Counted from the first letter of the stretch, positions 32,202 to 45,825 are shown. The stretch: DNA of 64,000 bases from Sebastes aleutianus (GCA_916700875.1 CAKAKS010000066.1:6482243-6546242); one strand, 5' to 3'. Numbers and translations are program-made. The notes: a model not told the origin generated them from the letters alone.

Positions 32202-35200
32202 TTATATTTCAGACTTTTTCATTGTCTTTGTGATCCAGGTGAGTTGTTTCTCTGAGAGAAAAGAGTACACTCCAGGCTTTTTAATCAAGCCACACTTAAT
32301 TCCAAAAGAAGTGACACCGACTAGCTCTCCATTGCACAACAGAGGGCCTCCTGAATCCCCCTAGAAAGACAATAAATACATGTCATTTTCAGGTACAAAG
32401 ATAGCAGTTAAGGAGGTTTCTTCCTGCACAAAAAAAAATTAAAACGTACTCACCTGACAGCTATCAGCCACGTTTTTACCCTCTGAACCAGCACATATCA
32501 TGTCTCTGGTGATAACATACTTAGATTGGCCGTAATATTCAGGAGAGTTGCACTTCACTCTGTCGATCACCGTCACATTGACCGACCTCAGGACATCTGA
32601 AGGTTTCTTGACATTGTTGTTTGTGCTCCCCCATCCAGCCACCAGACAGTTGCTGCCAGCTGCTGGGTCTTTGACGGTGTTACCCAACTTGAGACATTTC
32701 ACCGTCTTTGTTATCTTCACCGGTTTGTCAAGCTGAAATTTAAAAAAGGAATTACTGATGTTGACTGTTGACGTTGTCAAAGATAGTAGGTTTCCCCTAG
32801 GCCCATCCATTGCCTCTCTGGACTTGCCATTCCTCATCCATCCACCAGATGCCCTCAGACTTGCACACCAGTCTCATTCACATGAAGTGGTAATTCACTA
32901 CTGGTAACTGTTACCTTACCTTGAGCAGCATGAGGTCATTGAAGTGATCAGTTGAATCATAGCAGGGATGAGGAATATGCCGTTTAACCTTGCGGACCTG
33001 CCTTGAATCTTTTTCCTCTTCTTTCATGGAGTGCACGCCCAGCAGCACCTTCTTAATGCTGCAAGAGCAGGAAACAGGCTTTTATTAGCTCACATGCACT
33101 AAAGTGTAACATGCTAGGAGATTCAAAAGAATTAGTATTACAGATCATATATCTTTTTCTTGTTTTGAATAGCATCGAAGAAACTAAATAACAAAATGTG
33201 CAAAGTTGAACTTCACTGAAATAACATAATTTAGATCAGTGGTTCCCAACCTTTTCTATCATTGAGTAAACTGACGACCCCTGATTAAGTGACATATTTT
33301 ATGGATATTTCATATTATATTCAATGCATAACAATAACAGTACAGAACAACTGATGAACTGTACAATTACCCAGATAGTGAATGCAAGAACTGCAGAAAC
33401 TTTTTGTGTAAAACGAGCCATTGGATGAATTTTGAGCAGATCATTTGAATATTGCATCAGAGATGAGTTTATCTGTTATTAGTCTCTGTCTGTATAATGT
33501 CGGGTTTTTTTTGTTTGTTTTTTGACAATCATATGTACTTAATAGGCTTGTTTTTTTTTGACAAATTCAGTGTTTGGCCGTTGTTCTATCAGCTCTTTGG
33601 TTGTTTTAACTGCGTACTTTTCTAATGCAGGACGAGACTGATCAGCAGAGAGGGAAGGCTCTGTGAATATAACCTGTGTTCAGGTCTTCACTGTGCCCTT
33701 ATCCTGTTCATATCTTAAATAATAATCCAAACCATTTAGTTTTCTTCACAGAAATGAATGAAATGCTGAGATACAGGCCAACTGTATATTTTTAAAAAAC
33801 GTCTTACACACCTCAAAATCAACCAGTGATTTAGAGCACGGACTGCACTTCATTTTTAATGTTTGATGCATGTTTTCTCATTAGATTCTTTTGTCCAAAT
33901 TAAAAATTAGTTTGTCTAAAGTGCAGATAAAAACAATGTTACAAGGCTCTAGAGCATATCCTGCCTCACCCTGTGCCCTTTGTGGTTTCTTGAAGTGAGT
34001 GGCATTTGTGCTTGATGACAATCACATGCTTTCCTGTCAGAAGTCTGTCCGTCCATGTACTTGACATGTTAGAAAAAGTTTTTCCAACCTAAATCTTAAT
34101 AATCTTGCTAGAATCAGATCTTGTTTGGTTGTTGTTCCCCAAAAGGAACAACTGTAGACATATACTGACCTCAAAACACAAATACCTCAGTTTAAATGTT
34201 CGTGTGCAAAGCAGCTTGTCAATATTAGTTTTACAGTACCAGTAGGAAATAAACGTCTTGTTCTTACCCAGTAGTACAGTGTGCAGCAGTCAGGACCCAC
34301 GATGGATGGATCAGGGTCCCTCCACAGACTACACCGTCCATCCGAGCCATGTAAGGCAGCGAGTGGGGCTCCACTTCTTTCCCACCAATAATCTCCGCAC
34401 TATGACCTGAAACAGAACACACACTCTGCTCATTAATTGAACAAAAAAGTATAGATTAGTAGTGGTGTTTTTAGGTTGTAGCGGGCTCAGTTTTAAAGCT
34501 AGAGTGAAGATACTGGTATCATCTGAAACTAGAAAACCAAAGGAATCCATTGGTACCAACTATTTATGCAAAGTTTTGGCTTGGCCATTTTCAAAGGGGT
34601 CCCTTGACCTTTAACCTCAAGACATGTGAATGAAAATGGGTTCTATGGGTACCCACGAGTCTCCCCTTTACAGACATGCCCACTTTATGATAATCACATG
34701 CAGTTTGGGGCAAGTCATAGTCAAGTCAGCACACTGACACACTGACAGCTGTTGTTGTCTGTTGGGCTGCAGTTTGAAATGTTATGTTTAGAGCATATTT
34801 TTTTATGCTAAATGCAGTACCTGTGAGGGTTTCTGGACAATATTTGTCATTGTTTTGTGTTGTTAATTGATTTCCAATAATACATATATACATACATTTG
34901 CATAAAGCAGCATATTTGTCCACTCCCATGTTGATAAGAGTATTAAATACTTGACAAATCTCCCTTTTAAGGTACATTTTGAAACGATAAAAAATGTGCA
35001 ATTAATCACTATTAAATATTTTAATCGATTCACATTTGACCTATAAATTAGTCAATAAAATAAAACATAACGGCTGCACTGTAATATTGAAAGTAGCATT
35101 AATTTTCATTCTACGTGAATGAGGAAGATATCACAAAGTAAATAACTGCGATATAAAAGAACAAGTGACTCACTTGACTGGACAATGAGGAGGACCACGC

Positions 35201-35231
35201 AGCAGATAACGACCCCCGGGCAGAACATCAT
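32202..35231 (-). CDS. Granzyme A/K-like serine protease, gene C (five exons)
   Basis: Coding exons on the minus strand are 35174-35231, 34268-34406, 32920-33058, 32454-32732 and 32202-32360: 774 bases, 257 residues. The triad is His62, Asp107 and Ser208; position 189 is Asp202. As in gene B, exon 3 has HPCYDSTD (Cys98, the granzyme A dimer-cysteine position) and exon 4 has an NVT sequon. The segment just before the CGGTL motif reads ARMDGVVC instead of ALLQGSKIC in A and B: a local replacement one residue shorter that rewrites the 37-loop facing the prime side of the active site. The propeptide reads HSAE instead of HGAE. All splice sites and frames are intact. Confidence 0.9.
34454..35046. 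mobile_element. Dispersed element in intron 1 of gene C
   Basis: Orthologous to the insertion in A, B and D. Confidence 0.5.
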
Positions 35232-35280
35232 CTTCTCTGGTGAGATGGTGAAGGCTCTGAAACTCACCTCGAAGCACACA

Positions 35281-35333
35281 CTTTATACGTTAAGCTCGAA
35301 GGATGTGGTCAGACCATGGAAATGCGTGAGTCA
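35281..35333 (-). promoter_or_regulatory. Promoter of granzyme gene C: TATA, NFAT/AP-1/RUNX-like sites
   Basis: TATAAAG (minus strand, 35281-35287), TGTGGT (35304-35309), GGAAA (35318-35322) and TGAGTCA (35327-35333), arranged as in the other three genes. Confidence 0.6.
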
Positions 35334-36257
35334 GCAGAATGGACGCAAGCATGACATGAGAATCGATGTGTCCCATCTTCTTTTAAAAGCCTTGTGGTGA
35401 CATTTTTTGTCATTTCCCAGTCATCATCACCATTTGATTGTCATGCTGTGTGGTGGTGGTACGTGAAGCAGGTCACATCATCAGGGTGCAGACATGAAGT
35501 TCACTATGGGTGGGCCTAGTGTGAAACCTAAAACTGGCGGCTGTTTCCAAGCCTTTCAGCTACACTTATGAGTGTGTATTTATATTAACGTCATCTAATG
35601 ATTCAAAGGAAATCATGAGAAAGTGGAACATGTTGGCTGATGTGACACCAGGCTGGTGGAGGTGAATTGCTAGATGAATTAGATGCTATATTTTATGTTA
35701 CCTTAAAGCAACAGTTTGACATTTTAGGAAATACACTTACCGGTATTCTTCCTTTTTCTTCCACTCTCATATTAAATATTGTAAAGCTATAAGGCTACAG
35801 TCTACAGCTGGTTAGCTTAGCACAAAGAAACTAGAAACAGCTGGCCTGACTCTGTAACAAAACCAGCACCTCTAAAGCTCACCAATTAACAAGTTAGCCT
35901 AGATTTAATTGGTACAAACACTGAAGTGTAAAACCAACTATTTACCGTTTTACAAGCGTTAGCTTACAGTCTATTTCAGGCCAGGCAAAGTAACTTTCTA
36001 GAGTCAGCACAACTCAGAACCATAGACTGTATATAAGAAGCGGACGTATTCACCGTGACGTCACCCATTGGTTTGTGGACTGCCGTTTTGAAGCCTCTTG
36101 TTCAGCATTTATTGCCGTCGCCATGTTTGCAACCAGAAGTGACCATACTTGCCAACCTTGAGACCTAAAAAATAGGGAGGATTCCAAAACCAAAAAGGGG
36201 GTCAAATTTGAGTTTCCTAGAGCATTTCCTACAGCATTTTTTTGTTAAATAGGCCTA

Positions 36258-37957
36258 CTTTTAATTCTCAGGAAAAAAAACAGAATAATTCTCCCCTCTG
36301 CTGTGAACTTGTGAGTCTCTTGTATACACTAGGCTAATATTCATCACTATTCAGTCATTCATTTATTCATGTTTTGCTCCTGCTTGAGTATTTCTTTCTC
36401 TTAGTACTCTCCATTTCTCTCTCCTTCGCTCACTCACTGAAGGTCCTTTCAGACACAAGGCGATAACGACACCACTGTGCTCTGAAACCCGTTATCTCCA
36501 ATGGCTTGCAGCGCACCACGACCTCTTTCCTGTGATGCTGTGATGTGCGGTGAGTGCAGCTCAAACCACGCCGCGTCAAAGATGTTAAGATGTCACGAAC
36601 ACCTCTGTTGGGCTTATACACGTTGTACAGTCAGTGCGAGAAACGGGTTGAGATGAAAAATTGCCATAAATCGGGAGAAATGCGGGAAAATTGTAACCCC
36701 GGGAAAATCGGGAGGGTTGGCAAGTATCGAAGAGACACGAGAGGGTGGAGCTAAGTACAACCAAACTAAAAAAATCATTTTTAGGCGACCAAAAAGGTTA
36801 TAATTAACTTTCATGAACTGGAAACACACTGTGAAAGGTCAAAGTTGTAAGACGAAAACACGGACAACTCTCAGATCGAACAACGCCGTGGTAGCGACCT
36901 GTCAATCACAAGGTAGCCACGCCCTAAAGCATACCCTGCTTTATGGTCTATTTGGCTCTAAATGGGACCATCATTTACTAATGAACATCATACTGTATTG
37001 AAGAAGACTTGAAACTAGTGATTGAGACCATAAACTCATGTTTACAATGTTTACTGAGGTAATAAATCAAGTGAGAAGTAGGATCATTTTCTCATAGACT
37101 TCTATACAATCAGACTTTTATTTTGCAACCAGAGGAGTCGCCCCCTGAGAGTTTAAGGCACTTCAGCATTGGCTTCACTTCTAAGAACCAAGAAATAGTC
37201 CGGCACATTAATTCCCCGTAAAATTTACTTTGATGCTAGTAGGCAGATTTTTCTAACTTTACACAGAGAAGCACAAAGAAGCATGTTTCCCAAAATGTTG
37301 ATCCTGTGTTTTAATTTTCTTAAAATGAGCAAAAGAAATAGTCATGTCATCATCTTACAGTATTTATTTATTCATATGACTCTTACATTAGCAGCCACCA
37401 ATGAAAGCAACAAGTCGCTTACAGTAGCCTACATTTATTGTTCAACACTCACAACAAAGTGTTACAGTATATAGCCTAATATCCTGAATGCACCACAAAT
37501 CTTAAACATTGAACCTAACGGCCTGAGGGACATGAGAACGGCAAGATTTGTGGTCACAAATGGGCTATTTTCTTCATGTAAAACATGTTCATTGCCTAAA
37601 TCATCACTGTGTTTTAGACATCGCTTAGTTTTGAATCAGAATACTGTTTTGAATAATGTGAATTTTTGCTTTCAAAACATCCAAATGAGTGTAGTAACAG
37701 CAAAGGCCTACTGATGATGATAATAAATTATGATTTTTCCTTAGTCAGCATGTGATTATAGGCCCAAACTTAAAATACTGTATCAAACAAAACAGGCTAC
37801 TGAGAGCAAACAATTAATAAAAACAACATAAAAGTACAAAGAGATACCAAATGCCATTCCATGATATGACTAATACTATCAGAATTTGCTGACACATTCA
37901 CATTAAAGTTCCCCTTTAAGCCTTAATCTGAACTAAAATATTCTCTCGTATGATTTC
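36258..37957. repeat. Single copy of the 1.7-kb flank block (unit C)
   Basis: Matches copy 1 of the duplication in unit A; it has the atgaactggaaacacactg block. No gene seen from 35334 to 38800. Confidence 0.7.
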
Positions 37958-39097
37958 ACTGAAATAACGTTTTTAGTTTTAAAGCTTTAAATCACTTTTT
38001 AGGGTCAGTTGTAACATCTGGCATGCAGGAACACCAGATGAAATAGCACATATTGTGTCAAGAAAATAAGTAGCTTATACTTTGCAATTTCTTCTTGCAG
38101 CTGATTCAATGACTCTTTCTCTCTCAGCTGCAGTCACATGAAGTTGCAGAAAGGCTGGTCGTGCAAGCGCTGCCGCCTACAGTTTAGTAGTTAAATTACA
38201 TTTTGAGAACATTGTTCCCACCTTTGTTGAACCTACAGTACAGTACGTATGAGAACGTCAGAATTTTGAGAGGAAGGAGAGCCTCTAAATACAGATCACA
38301 CACGGTTACCCAACTGGAAGTAAATCATCTACATCGACTCTACTGCTCATTGATTTATCCATTGAAGATCATTTGCTCCATGATAACACATCAGCTCAGA
38401 TTATAATGAGTGATTTTATGACACCTGCAATATTTCAGAAATGAGAACGTAAGAAAATGAATCCAGTAGTCTGCTAGTTTTAGTGGAAAAACAGATAAGA
38501 CGATAGTAAATATGACACAAAAATACCACCTAATGTCCACTGACTGCAGTTAAACATCATAGTTGCTCATCAGAACCAGCTCCAAAAACAGATGCATAAA
38601 ATGCATTGATGAAATAATACAATTCCTCTAAAGACCTCAAAATAAAAGGTTAAGCTTTCTTACTGGATATTGTGGGTGAACCACAATCACATCTCTATCT
38701 TGATCATGTGAACTGTGATCAAAATCAGTTTCTGTAAAGGAACAGCATGAGAAGAGTGCTGCAGGAATGAGTCCTAAAACAAGGAAATGAGTAAGCATTT
38801 TCCCTTTTTATTTGTGACACTCAGCACGACTTTCAACAACGTATTTTTGTGCGTTTTCCTACAAATGTCCAGCAACATGTGTCAATTTCCGCTCCGGGCC
38901 AGTTAAGTTTAGGAAAAGATCGGCTTGGTTAGGTTTAGGCAACAAACTAGTTAGGTTTAGGAAAAGTTTGTGGTTTGGGTTAAAATAACTCCGGAAGTGC
39001 TGTAACTTAAGTACAGAAGTTACGTGACAAATAAATCACTTTGACTTCTGGTTCTACACAGGACACGAAGATCGGTCTCCTGGGCGAAAGTCCTGTA

Positions 39098-39301
39098 TTT
39101 TTTTTTTTTTAAAGTTATTTTTTTTTTTGGGGGCATTTTCCATTTTTATTGACAGGACAGTGGATAGAGTCTTGAAAGGGGGGAGAGAGAGAGTGGATGC
39201 GGAAAGGGCCACAGGCCGGATTCGAACCCGGGCCGTTGCGGTCAGGACCAAGCCTTAACACATGGACGCCCACTCTACCAACTGAGCTAACCCAGGCGCC
39301 C
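39098..39301 (-). mobile_element. tRNA-derived SINE inserted in unit D
   Basis: On the minus strand the element begins GGGCGCCTGGGTTAGCTCAG, with an A-box-like TTAGCTCAGTTGGTAGAG and a B-box-like GGTTCGAATCC, and ends in an A/T-rich tail. The 11-base direct repeat aaagtcctgta flanks it (39087-39097 and 39302-39312), a target-site duplication. Units A, B and C have the empty site. Confidence 0.9.
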
Positions 39302-39399
39302 AAAGTCCTGTATTTTTTGACCCACCCATCCACCCCGACCTGCTCCCTACGTGGTGTTCGCTGCTCTTTATACTTCGCGGTTCACAATTACGTAGATTA

Positions 39400-40057
39400 C
39401 ATGTTAGCGGATGGGACATGGGATAAACGAAAAAGTCAAAGTACACGTCAAATACATTTTTTCCAGAGATGGTTTGTCATTTTAGGTAGTTCTTATCTTG
39501 ATGATGTATGTTCAAGTGTTAATTTTTCTGATAATGATCGTCATGATTGGCAGCTGTGAGTCTCTCTCACTGAAGCTGCGGTCATGCTCGGCTCGTGATT
39601 GGTTCAGATGGGTGACCTCGATACAGTGTCTCCATCGCCCGATCACTTCAGCGCAGACTCTGGCCCCAAATAGAGAGGCGAAGTCCCGCCCCTTTCGGTG
39701 ACCTTGTTTCGGAAAAAATTTGAACGATAGTCCACAGAGATATTTTTTTGATCCCGTTTCAATTGCACCATGAATCATACATATGATGTTTGTCAATTTA
39801 AAAAAATATTTTGCAAGTCAAGAATGTCGCAGTATCGGATCAAAAAAATATTTTCTTATAGCTCTCTCCATTGCCTACCGTTCATATTTGTTCTGAAATA
39901 AGGTCCCATAGGGTCCATCAGAAAGGGGCGGGACTTCGGCTCTCTATGATGTCAAAATCTCACGATGGCAGCTGCCGTATCCGGGATATTTTGGCTTCAC
40001 TTCTGTACAGTGGGAGGAAGTGGAGATGCGTCGTCCGTCTTTATATACAGTCTATGG
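39400..40057. mobile_element. 5'-truncated TIR element (unit D)
   Basis: Colinear with A 988-1645 and joined to the foldback half at the same breakpoint. Confidence 0.7.
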
Positions 40058-40694
40058 AGATTACAAATTAATAGGAGTCTCATAGAGCGGCATATTTCTT
40101 TGATTGACGTAAAAAACGTTAAGTCAACTTCTCTTTAGCAGCCACAACCACTTACCAGATACGTCACCCACTAACCAGACAAAAGAACCCTCCTTCTCAA
40201 ACAGTAATCAGCCAAGATGAACACGTCAGACTGAATAATGAAGTGAAACAAAATAGCAACTCATCCTGATTTTCAAGCTAAAAATCACCACCAGATTAAC
40301 TGCAATTTTTACACTTTTAAATAAATAACAATTACTGAACATCTAGAAAGCCATCAACGTATTTTAAATTCTATTTATAGGATTTTTAAAAGGATGTTTT
40401 TCACATGTAAGTCTTTCTTTGCCCCCCGACAATTCACAAAACCTCAGGAAACTGTGACATGTCATAGCGAACGTAGTGACTTTTGATGTGTTTCATCATA
40501 GTTTCACATTTACTGAAAGCCCAGGACATGAATGAGTCAGCATAAAATGGCATTTAAATATCTCTGCGATAGACGACACAGCTGCAGCTCCAACTGTCAG
40601 ACCGATGCTGCTCTACTAATATTACTCAGCATGTATAATGATGCAGTACATGTATTCCTACGAGGCTGTTGTGAATGTGTTGTAGTTGTCTAAC

Positions 40695-40818
40695 CTGTGA
40701 GCTGGTAGAGGGGGCTGAGGGAGGGAAACTCCCAGGACCAGCAGGTGACTTGGTGATGAGGAAGGCCGTGACCTGTGACCAGATATTTCTTCTTTTCAGC
40801 CCATCGTAGAGAACAGAT
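40695..40818 (-). pseudogene. cdc20b: Orphan cdc20b exon (unit D)
   Basis: Stranded copy of the penultimate cdc20b exon with open frame, acceptor and donor intact, and no neighbouring cdc20b exon. The translation equals the parental exon. Confidence 0.85.
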
Positions 40819-41184
40819 CTGCAATCGGAGTCATTAGTAATAGTCTGTCTGATATTTATACACTGTGAAAACCGAGGTGGGCCAGTGTGCGTTTGTGGGT
40901 GACCATGGTAACGGAGAAAACAAACGGGCAGATGGTTGGTCAGTGATAATTCACTTAGAGCTCAAATAAAGGACATGCTGGAATTTCCTGGGTGTGGTTT
41001 TTTCCCCTTCACCTTTACCTACAAGAGAGTGCCAAGGTAAGTATTTTTATTTTCTTTTTGTATTTATTTTTAACCTCCTACGCACACACTAATATTTCAG
41101 CAAAATGACACATGTTGTCAAGCAGATTTTAGTCATGCTAGAAGTGTGACTCATGGCTAAGTCAGTCGGCCCAACACTTTGATC

Positions 41185-41915
41185 CAGACTGAAATATCTC
41201 AACAACTATCAGACGGATTGCTGTGAATTTTTCTACAAAGATTCATGGTCCCCAGAGGACAAATCCTACAGACTTCGGTGATCCCCTGACTTTTCCTCTA
41301 GCGCCACCATGAGGTTAACATTTGTGGTTTTGAGGGAAATATCTCAACAACTATTGGATGGATTGCTTCGAAATTTGGAATAAACTGTCTCCTCTGGAAA
41401 AACTGGAATAACGTTTCCTCTGCGAGCAGCACCATTAGTTCAAATTTAATTTATACATATATGTTTTGTCTTTTGCGTGGGTGTGTAGATGTCTTAATAT
41501 CTGTATTTTTTTCTGGTCTGTCATATTTTTGTTAATCTTACTGACCACTCCTTTATACATAATGTTTGGTTTTATTACCTTTTGTTTACCTGTATTCACT
41601 GCTGTATTGCTGATTTTATGTCTACAGCTCTTTAGTTCAAATAATATAAAAATATAAAAAATTTGATCACAAAAACAAAATAATACATCATAATTTAATT
41701 GTTGATTATTTGTTGTATTATTTATCTTAATCTGCAAAGTAACTAAAGGTATAAAATAAATGTAGTGAAGTAAAAAGTACAATATTTACCTCTGAGATGT
41801 AGTGGAGTAGAGGTATAAATTAGCATAAAATGAAAATACTGAAGTAAGTACAGGTACCACAAAATTGCACTTAAGTACAGTACTTGAGTAAATTTACTTA
41901 GTTACTTTCTACCAC
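41185..41915. repeat. Dispersed teleost repeats (unit D)
   Basis: Copies of the two repeat types described for unit A. Confidence 0.5.
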
Positions 41916-42049
41916 TGGTCTCAGTAGTTGTCTTACTGTAAGTTAGATGCTAGATTTTATGTGTATAGCAAATGGGGACCAAAATGCATTAACAATATAG
42001 CATATTTCTATTTTTCTATCTCTTATTGACAAGACTAATTATTTTTTTG

Positions 42050-42143
42050 TTTATTTATTTTATTTATTTTATTTATTTTATTTATTTTATTTATTTTATT
42101 TATTTCATTTATTTCATTTATTTCATTTATTTTATTTGTTTTA
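42050..42143. repeat. 9-bp VNTR, unit D
   Basis: About ten copies, the last few with a tttcattta variant unit. Confidence 0.82.
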
Positions 42144-43380
42144 TTTTAAGTAATTTTTAGTTCTGTAAAGTGAAATAATATTGACCAACAGGTGAGTAAA
42201 ATCTCCTCTCTGTAAATGTCTGCACCACCAACTACAGCAGAGAGCACCACCTAGTGATGGAGCATGAAAATACTGAAAGTATGAGTGTCAGCGCCACATT
42301 TACAGTTAGTTCCAGGTCATAAAGTCTCACTGGGTGTACACAGTAGGTGTAATTAGTAGGCTAAGCCCACAAGAATTTAAAGTGGGGAGCAAATACTGCA
42401 AAGAGACAAATGTGCTCCATCCGCTCACGGGAACGAAAGAGAACAACGGCGTTTAAGATAAGAGAGACAAAGACAACGATGAATAATCCTTCCATTAATG
42501 TTACTGTGCCAACTTTAATCACACTGGCAAACATTTCCTTTTACTGGATGTGTTTGGCGTGTTCAGTATTTGAACAAAGGCACTTATGCAACACTCATTT
42601 GCATGTTTCCTGTCGGGGGTCTTAAGATACGCCGTGTGAATGTGACTCCTGTGGTCTCTCTGGTCTGAGTAAGCACACGATCATCAAGATCTGTTTTTTT
42701 TTCTCTTTATGGTTCAGAGCTACATGTCGTCTGCGTTGACATCACTATACTGTAATTACAGGAAGCGTTTTAGAGCAGGAAGAAACAAGAAAATGTTCTG
42801 TCATGTTTACTGAGACATCAAAGGTTTTTAATATCGATCGCACACATGACCTGAAAGCAGAAAAGTGAAACACACATCTGTGATGCAATGAAGGTGTGCA
42901 ATTAAGAGCTACTTTAATGACACAAGAAAGAAATATGCATGTCGCTGCCTTTAAGACAGTAGCCAATGGGGTTTTAAGCAGTAACAATATGGAATAATAA
43001 TGAGGAAATAATGAGACCTGCTTTACCTGAGAATTAACCTTTATCACAAAATCTTTCCATGATTAGTGGAACAAGAGTTGAGCTGAAGCCTCAATGTCAA
43101 TTTAAGCTTCTGATGCAGGAAGTGGTGAATCTCTCTGGTTGACGGGTCGAATAATTAAATAAGTCCCTTTCATGTAGGCTACAGTATATCTCATGGGGAT
43201 AAAGTGAAAGTAGCATAAAATAAGCACAAAGATAGACGTTGTTAAGGTGGTTAACTTGATCAAGAATACAGAATAATCAACGCGTTCTCATCCCAACTCG
43301 TCACATACTGACACTTTGTCAGACACTCTCGGCGCACTTTCCCTGAGTGTTTAATATTGACAGATGGGTTTACATTGTAG

Positions 43381-44023
43381 TTAAAGGTACTGTTTGTAAC
43401 TTCTTACATGTATAAATCATTCATCGGTGTCCCATGCGCGCTCGCTTGTGGCTACGCTGTTCAGACTCAGACTCCAACACAAACTACACAGAAGCACCAA
43501 AACCGCAAAGTTATATTTAGTGAAGCCCGTCTTGCAAAACAGTGTTAACGCTTCCTGCTTTGGCCTCTTGACCGTGGTCAGAAGACACAGTGGAGTCCGT
43601 AGCTTTGGTCTCCAGGGCCAAAGTCGATGCTGTTCTCACTCGCTCCACCTCTCACGTGCATGCGCGCACACTACACAGAGAAGAGCAGAAGAGTAACGTT
43701 TTCGTCTCCGACCAAAACTCCGGTGTCTCCCCCTGTTCCTTCTGACCACGGTGAAGCAGGAAAAGTTGACACTACGATCAGCAGTGATTCATGGAGAGAC
43801 CTTCGTCTGGTCAGCTAACATTACTGCCAAGCAGGTCAAATGTAGAGTGATATTGTGGTTTTAGCTGACGTGTGTCGCCTCACTGTTTTGAGTGATGCTC
43901 GTTCATGTCTGTATGTAGAGCGAGCACGAGCGCGAGCAACAGGACGCTGACTTGCATTGACTTAACGGCCACAGGTGTCGCTGTTAACAAGCAATTTCTG
44001 ATTCTTACATCGAGTCCCTTTAA
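43381..44023. mobile_element. Complete 643-base TTAA-ended non-autonomous element
   Basis: The left end ttaaaggtactgtttgtaa and right end (reverse complement ttaaagggactcgatgtaag) form imperfect inverted repeats that both end in TTAA. Units B and C keep only the right ~150 bases and A almost none. TTAA ends are typical of piggyBac-type target duplications, but the family is not assigned. The open frames inside it do not resemble a protein. Confidence 0.6.
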
Positions 44024-44260
44024 TGGATATTGGATCTCATATTGACGCTAACGGGTGCCTTAAGCGGCGGTATCGAAAGCCGATGGCTGTGACTATTTGA
44101 GGAATAAGAACGGGCTGGAAAAATTATTTCCTTATTAAATTATTATTGAAATCCTTATATTTCAGACTTTTTAGAAGGCCGACGGCCGTGACAAAGCATC
44201 AGTATTTGACTCCCTGGGAATGAGAACGGGTTGAAATAAAAATTAACAAGAAGGTGCTCA

Positions 44261-45784
44261 TTATATTTCAGACTTTTTCATTGTCTTTGTGATCCAGGTG
44301 AGTTGTTTCTCTGACAGAAAAGAGTACACTCCAGGCTTTTTAATCAAGCCACACTCAATTCCAAAAGAAGTGACACCGACTTGCGCTCCATTGCACAACA
44401 GAGGGCCTCCTGAATCCCCCTAGAAAGACAATAAATACATGTCATTTTCAGGTACATACATAGCAGTTAAGATGGTTTCTTCCTGCACAAAAGAAATTCA
44501 AACGTACTCACCTGACAGGTATCAGCCTCGTTTTCACCCTCTGAACCAGCACATACCATGTCTCTGGTGATAACATACTTAGATTGGCCGTAATATTCAG
44601 GAGAGTTGCACTTCACTCTTTCGATCACCATCACATTGACAGACCTCAGGACATCTGAAGCTTTCTGGACATTGTTGTCTGTGCGCCCCCATCCAGCCAC
44701 CAGACAGTTGCTGCCAGCTGCTGGGTCTTTGACGGTGTTACTCAACTTGAGACATTTCACCGTCTCTGTCATCTTCACCGGTTTGTCAAGCTGAAATTTA
44801 AAAAAGGAATTACTGATGTTGATTGTTGTCATAGTCACAACACAAAGAAAGTATGTTTCCCCAAGGCACCATTAATTTCCTCTCTGGATTTGCCATTCCT
44901 CATCCATCCACCAGATGCCCTCAGACTTTCACACCAGTCTCATTCACCTGCTCAACTGTTTCCACTTTCCCTCATCAGCCCTCCAGTATATAACCAGCCC
45001 TTTTCCACTCATACACCTTTGCTTTCTGGCCACGTGAACCTGATCTGTTCCTTGTTTTCCCCTGTTACCTGTCCCCTGACCTGCTCACCTGCTGTGCTGT
45101 CCTGTTCCCTACTTCTAAACTTATTCCTAATCTGAAGCCTTCAGTAAACTTCCCCTCATCCTACCTGCTTGCCTGGTGAGTTTTGGCATCTTTCTCTCCG
45201 GCCTAAACAGACTTATTGAGTAGTTTCTCACTCATCTTGAACCACTTTCCTAGCTTGCAGATTGTTGCATCTTTGCTTCATGAAGTGGTAATTCACTACT
45301 GGTAACTGTTGCCTTACCTTGAGCAGCATGAGGTCATTGTCGTAATCAGTTGAATCATAGAAGGGATGAGGAAAATGTTTTTCAACCTCGCGGACCTGCC
45401 TTGAATCTTTTTCGTTTTCTTTCCTGGAGTGCACGCCCAGAATCACCTCGTTAATGCTGCAAGAGCAGGAAACAGGGTTTTATTAGCTCGGACGCAGAGT
45501 TTAACATGCTAGGAGTGCATTAATCAATGATAAAATTATGACTTTACTGTATCAGTTTCATCATGTGCATAATCCCATTTACAGTTTTTCTCAATTGTTT
45601 AAACACTAGTACTTGGGACACAATGACAACAACCTGTAACTGGTGTATCAACCCCCTGATCCAATTTTGCTAAAATACTAATACAAGCACATTTCCTGCT
45701 TTACAATCACATTGCAGTTGTAAACCACACTTTTTTCAAAATACTACATACAACTGAATGTGCAAAACCAACACTGGTTCTTAG

Positions 45785-45825
<41 letters not shown>

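Larger units (their letters stand above)
27388..38800. repeat. Segmental duplicon C (11.4 kb), array unit 3
   Basis: Starts at sequence equivalent to A ~339 and ends at the equivalent of A ~14780, where it joins the equivalent of A ~603. Both ends are therefore shortened relative to the A-B junction. The gene region is closest to unit B. Confidence 0.92.

Noticed and set aside
39197..39301. tRNA gene suggested by A- and B-box-like motifs
   Set aside because: Part of a SINE with a tail and target duplication; the tRNA-like head is not a clean cloverleaf. Same for 58380-58477.
43427..43818. Arg/Ser-rich plus-strand frames
   Set aside because: Inside the TTAA-ended non-autonomous element; no transposase motifs.
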